DNA from: Seriola aureovittata
Lineage: Eukaryota; Chordata; Actinopteri; Carangiformes; Carangidae
Length of the DNA: 64,000 bases
Direction of reading: 5' to 3'
Assembly (NCBI RefSeq): GCF_021018895.1
Contig: NC_079382.1
Coordinates: 15,667,501 to 15,731,500, forward strand
Shown piece after piece: positions 60,861-64,000 of the stretch. Positions within the stretch are counted from its first letter, which is position 1; each line of letters starts with the position of its first letter. The notes below the pieces were generated by a model, which was not told the DNA's origin, did not search any database, and saw only the letters and a list, made by a program, of their open reading frames with translations. A program made the position numbers and the translations under genes.

Positions 60861-62072
60861 GGTTAATAACTGCATTTTACCTTTTTTACTCACAGGTGTA
60901 GAGCTGCTTCTTTGAGCGAGACTCTGTAACATTTAAGGAGGAGATAACACAATCTGCCTTTAATAGTGTAAACGTTTGCTCCGACAACCTTACTTGGTCT
61001 AGTTTGACCAGAGGCTTAGAGTTCAATAATGTTAGCAAAAATCAGTCAAATATTGCTGTTCAGCTGACATGACAGTCAGTGTGCTGGCCGTCTTAATCTT
61101 AACCATTGTGCCATGTTTTAGTGTGTCAGATAAATTCATATTTACAGTGCTTCTGTTCTCAGACCTTCGTCAAGTAAACTTCATATAGACTCTGGTTTGT
61201 TTATATGAGGTTTAACTGATGAAGATGATGATTTTTCCAGTCATAGTTTTGGATGCAACACAATTGATGTGACTGGCAAAAGGAGTAGACCTTAGGCTTC
61301 CCCAAAACAACACGGTCGCACCTTGACCAAAATGTATCCTCACATTAACCATACTAACTTAAACTAATGTATGATAAAACAGGGGTGATGATTATTTTGT
61401 AGCTTTTAGATGAAACAGCAAATTTGTAGTTAACGGTATAAAAAAACAGCAAGGCTGTAACTTTCATACCAGTAAGATTATTGTTTGATTGGCTATGGAT
61501 GAATGAGACTTTTATGTTGGACCAAACATATAGTGCTTAATGCACTGAGGGTCAATTCTGGGAATGCTGCCACTGAAGTTTCTTTGAGGTTGAATCTTTT
61601 GAGAGGCAAATGACAAAGAACAACATATCCAGATGCTGAAAATGTGTTTTCATTTCCTAATAGTATTTCTGTTGGATTATAGTCAGAAGAAAATACTTAT
61701 GCAAGGTTGAAGAAAATGCGGTTTAAGACTGTAGTATTTTCCTAAGCAGTGCTTGAAGGGAGTGTGATAAATGATTAAAAATGTAGCAAAGAACCACAAC
61801 CGCATCAATATTCACAGACCTGGGCTGAAATGTGGCTGGACTGACTGACCATATAGTCTTATGCATTTTTGATGAGCAGAATCCACTGGAGAGAAAGCAG
61901 CTGGTAGTCAGTCATAATAAAGGTCAGAAGGTACTTGACTGGTTTGTGTTGTAAGAATTGGACAAATTGTCCACTGCAGTGATTTTCAACAAAGGGTAGT
62001 TGTAGCAGTTGCAGCTGGTGGGGGGGATTATGGAGTAGCTCAAGTAGAAAAGATAGGAATTACAATCAAGAC
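60861..62072. other. kcnk3 intron 1, nothing recognised
   Basis: AT-rich intron without identifiable features. Confidence 0.45.

Positions 62073-62142
<70 letters not shown>
62073..62142. repeat. (CTAT)n tetranucleotide microsatellite
   Basis: A pure ctat (GATA on the other strand) array of 70 bp, about 17 copies. Confidence 0.97.
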
Positions 62143-64000
62143 CGTTGAAACAATTAATAATGGACAAATAGAAGTATACACTATGTTTTGAATATTTTCA
62201 TTTTATCTCGCTGTCAAACATCCAAACATCCCATTCCTTTGGCACTACATTTTCTCAACTGTTGAACTAATGTATCCCTCCGCACAAGCGCACCTACAGA
62301 GTGCACTATATTACTCTGCAGATCACTAATCTTTATATTCTTTTATTTGCCCTTTCTTCCACAAACAACTCCACCAGCTGATCTGCGGTGCAATGCAGTG
62401 CGCGGCGTAGGCATACGGTAGTGCAGCGGTTCACAAACTGTAGTGCCAGAGGAAGGGAAGATAAAGTGCAGAAAACAGTGTATAAATGTAGCGTACATTT
62501 AAACTGATGATTGCTTTTTGTCAGTGGGCATTTTTTTAGAGCGACTAAAGCACATTTTTACGGATGGCCCCGTCCACAGCAGCACGCCGCTCAGGTTCTG
62601 TGCCGGTGCTCCTGGCTGCCTCTCCAAACTGATATGGTGTCGATCAGAATGTCCTGCAGTTAATACACTGACTATAGATAAGTATCTCACACAGCCCCGC
62701 GTCAAAACACTCAAGCAATAAGACAAAGGGGTGCTCGAATTCATCTGGCAGAGTTGTGGGGATAGGCCACATCAGACAAAAAAGGTTTGGGAGGCACCAG
62801 ATCCTGAAGGTCATGTTTAAGGTCATCATTTGGCTGGAGAATCAGTCTCTCTGGTAAAATGGACTGCATATAGTAAACCGACCACTAATCAGAACAGGGT
62901 ACTCGTCAGTCATGTCTCTGTCGTTAGAAAATGGGATCAATTTCTTTGTTGGGATGAAACAAAAATGCTAACACGAGGCAAACTGTCTCTGTGCGCGGGG
63001 AACGGGTCATGTTTTTCCTTCCACAAATAGATACATCAATTGTAATGGCTGTCATTTTGGCGGCACAACTGGGAAAGCTTTAAACAGATTTGGCACCAGA
63101 CAGACAGATGGCTCAACCGCACGGATCAGTGTGACAATAAAACCAGAGCCCAAAGAATCGAATCAACCCCCAGAGTAATTACATTCTAACTATTGGTCTA
63201 CCTTTTCCATTTGCTGATGCCATTGTTATCAGGGACGTCATCTCTCAGCTCCTGTGTGCAACAGGTCCACTTGTGGAGAATTTATTTCGTGGCTGTAATG
63301 ATGTTGCATGCGAGGGCCTCGTATCCTCCGGGACAATAAGAGTGAGAAGAGGATGAAATGAGACAAAAGGTTGACACTTAACCTGAAATATGCCGGAAGG
63401 AAGATCAAATCCATCCTGAAATTCATGAGCTCTACGCTGCGAGTGCATACAGAAACCCTCTGTGAGTCATGCCATATCTGAAACTGGCTGGTGGTGATCA
63501 CTCGACTATATTCTCCAAAGGGCCATTTCAGTAAACGCACACGTCACTGACGATATGTTTATACGGCGAGTGTTTTATCAGCCATTATCTGTTTTATGGG
63601 GAATACATGAAAGGAAAATCCTCCTCTAAACTTTGACATGACATGCTCTGTGCCATGAAGTTGACTAATTAACTAATTAGTTTCACCGGGAATTTTTATT
63701 CTAGTTCTATTCTTGTTTTTGGGCTTTTCAAAAGGCTCAGCAGAGTGCACACAAACTGCACTGCTCTTTTTCGCTATTAGGCTGTAGGGGTCTTATGATC
63801 CAAGGATTCAAAGGACTGCAGGATAAAGAGCGGTTTTATTACACAAACAAAATAAGGACCAACAATTGCAACCGACCCAATGGTGTCCTGTTTATTTGAT
63901 CTGGAAAAACGTAGAGGACTAATTAGGTGCAAATGTACTCATTAGCTGAAGCCACTCCACTGAGCGATTGGGTCAATGAATTATTCAAGCTTTCTCTCCC
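62143..64000. other. kcnk3 intron 1 to right edge
   Basis: No exon 2 found. 63,030-63,540 is repeat-free with balanced composition, and 63,664-63,681 carries a cluster of TAATTA cores (ctaattaactaattag). Possible regulatory sequence, unproven. Confidence 0.4.

Overview
The window is vertebrate genomic DNA, most likely from a ray-finned (perciform-type) fish. The evidence is small coding exons with GT..AG introns, long microsatellites, AT-rich spacer, and several dispersed repeat families that I recognise from teleost genomes by memory rather than by search. Only two protein-coding genes can be supported. They lie head to head about 15 kb apart.

Left third (1-22,300, minus strand): the 5' and catalytic part of an ENPP1-type ectonucleotide pyrophosphatase/phosphodiesterase. 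Sixteen coding exons were assembled by splice phase and family similarity. They encode an N-terminal cytoplasmic tail, a single signal-anchor helix, a hinge, the whole phosphodiesterase domain with all seven metal-ligand residues, and the start of the C-terminal nuclease-like region. The gene runs off the left edge. The oddest point is that no exon for the two somatomedin-B-like domains can be found between the membrane anchor and the hinge, although splice phase requires at least one more exon there. The gene also carries a decayed tandem copy of the exon with the last zinc-binding His, and an acceptor whose polypyrimidine tract is a pentanucleotide microsatellite.

Middle (22,300-37,100): the shared upstream region of both genes. 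It holds a 141-bp GA/CT array just upstream of the enpp1 start codon, a CTCF/YY1-like site, two long GT arrays, and old interspersed repeats. I see no convincing gene.

Right (37,110-64,000, plus strand): a TASK-type two-pore-domain potassium channel (kcnk3). A G-rich promoter and a short upstream ORF precede exon 1 at 37,309-37,591, which ends inside the first selectivity filter. Exon 2 is not present, so more than 26 kb of first intron fills the rest of the window. The intron contains microsatellites, retroposon tails, an AT-rich degenerate tandem array near 54 kb, a CpG-rich patch near 60.7 kb, and unique stretches that read like candidate regulatory DNA.

The two genes have no obvious shared pathway: one controls extracellular ATP/pyrophosphate, the other sets a background K+ conductance. 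Their juxtaposition looks like chromosomal neighbourhood rather than functional coupling. No wholly new system was identified. The strongest unusual signals are the possible loss of somatomedin-B domains and the duplicated zinc-site exon in the ENPP gene.
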